DNA from: Nitrospira sp.
GTDB taxonomy: Bacteria > Nitrospirota > Nitrospiria > Nitrospirales > Nitrospiraceae
Assembly (NCBI GenBank): GCA_025935475.1
Contig: JAICVE010000174.1
Location: forward strand, 1 to 6,219
Reading direction: 5' to 3'
DNA length: 6,219 bases
Shown here: piece after piece, positions 5,941 through 6,219 of the stretch
How the letters are laid out: the number at the start of each line of letters is the position of its first letter
Position numbering within the stretch: the stretch's first letter is position 1
Program-made: the position numbers and the translations under genes
Notes under the pieces: model-generated
What the model was told of the DNA's origin: nothing
Databases searched by the model: none
Seen by the model: only the letters and a program-made list of their open reading frames with translations

Positions 5941-6035
5941 GCTGAGAGGCAATGACCTGTGATTTGGAGCGTGGGGTAGGACTTTGTTTCTAGTATCAAG
6001 ATAGATACGGATTGGCAGATTCGATACTGCAGCTT
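5941..6035. other. hemL 3' flank without a gene
   Basis: It contains a short hairpin, GTATC (5993-5997) with GATAC (6004-6008), and an alternative longer pairing of AGTATC (5992-5997) with GATACT (6023-6028). Neither is followed by a T-run, so no Rho-independent terminator can be called. No supported ORF. Confidence 0.4.
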
Positions 6036-6160
6036 GGAAGCTGTTCAAAACGTCTGTCGGCTAGGCCGCAGCAAGTGAAGACCCGAAGCGTACGTTTTCA
6101 TGTACGTTGAGGGTCTGAGCGCCGCGAGAACGACGCCCACAGGCGTTTTCAACAGCTTCC
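6036..6160. repeat. 125-bp palindromic repeat element (MITE/REP-like)
   Basis: Terminal inverted repeats of 22 bp (6036-6057 and 6139-6160) match at 20 of 22 positions. The left arm begins GGAAGCTGTT and the right arm ends AACAGCTTCC. Inside is a second hairpin: AGACCC (6079-6084) pairs with GGGTCT (6111-6116), and CGTAC (6089-6093) pairs with GTACG (6102-6106), with an 8-nt loop. It resembles a dispersed palindromic element I recall from Nitrospira genomes; copy number cannot be seen here. It sits between hemL and the convergent gene on the right, and its last base is the final base of that gene's stop codon. It may end or stabilise transcripts from both sides. No transposase is present, and no clear target duplication flanks it. 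Confidence 0.75.
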
Positions 6161-6219
6161 TATTCGTCGTCCTCGTCGTCTGCTTCTAGGGCCTCCTGTC
6201 TTTTTTGCTCCTCCATTGC
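6160..6219 (-). CDS. C-terminus of a protein with an acidic tail (partial)
   Basis: On the minus strand the frame entering from the right edge reads AMEEQKRQEALEADDEDDE and then TAG at 6162-6160. The frame is open to the window edge. The strongly charged, Glu/Asp-ending tail with regular GAC/GAG codons looks like real coding sequence. It converges on hemL. The family cannot be named from 19 residues. The stop codon touches the outer edge of the palindromic element, so the element could have set, or may have replaced, the original end of this gene. Confidence 0.6.
   Translation of the reverse strand, partial: AMEEQKRQEALEADDEDDE

Noticed and set aside
5992..6028. AGTATC...GATACT hairpin as a hemL terminator
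   Set aside because: The stem is short and AT-rich with no T-run after it. The larger palindrome at 6036-6160 is the better candidate for a transcript end.

Overview
The window is moderately GC-rich bacterial DNA with closely packed genes. Gene content, protein style and a palindromic repeat near the right end resemble Nitrospira or a related nitrite-oxidising/Nitrospirota genome. That is an inference from familiarity, not a search result.

Left part (1-2917, minus strand) is one tightly coupled gene string. Read in transcription order, it holds a small exported protein of unknown function (2330-2917), a HAD-family phosphoglycolate-phosphatase-like enzyme (1673-2320), a two-domain M16 zinc peptidase with a signal peptide (57-1676), and the first 20 codons of another exported protein that leaves the window at base 1. 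Two junctions are ATGA overlaps. The third is a 9-bp gap in which the Shine-Dalgarno sequence overlaps the previous stop codon. Co-translation is therefore very likely.

Middle part (3059-4105, plus strand) is a two-gene barnase/barstar-type locus. A guanyl-specific ribonuclease with an N-terminal export signal is followed 6 bp later by a barstar-family inhibitor with no signal peptide. The usual reading is that the RNase is exported and the inhibitor protects the cytoplasm from it. Convergent to this pair is an 80-residue protein on the minus strand (4134-4376) with a CxxC...HxxCxxH cluster, a likely small metal-binding protein.

Right part: a roughly 280-bp divergent intergenic region (4377-4656) contains a consensus DnaA box, a near-consensus second box, a perfect 8+2+8 palindrome and two TTGACCCC repeats. 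It precedes hemL (4657-5940), encoding glutamate-1-semialdehyde 2,1-aminomutase of the C5 tetrapyrrole pathway. Between hemL and a convergent gene, of which only the acidic C-terminus is visible (6160-6219), lies a 125-bp imperfect palindromic element (6036-6160). It has 22-bp terminal inverted repeats and a strong internal hairpin.

No tRNA, rRNA, CRISPR array or insertion-sequence transposase was seen. The least ordinary items are the exported RNase with its atypical extended barstar, the small CSWC protein with a DnaA box in its leader, and the palindromic repeat that abuts a stop codon.
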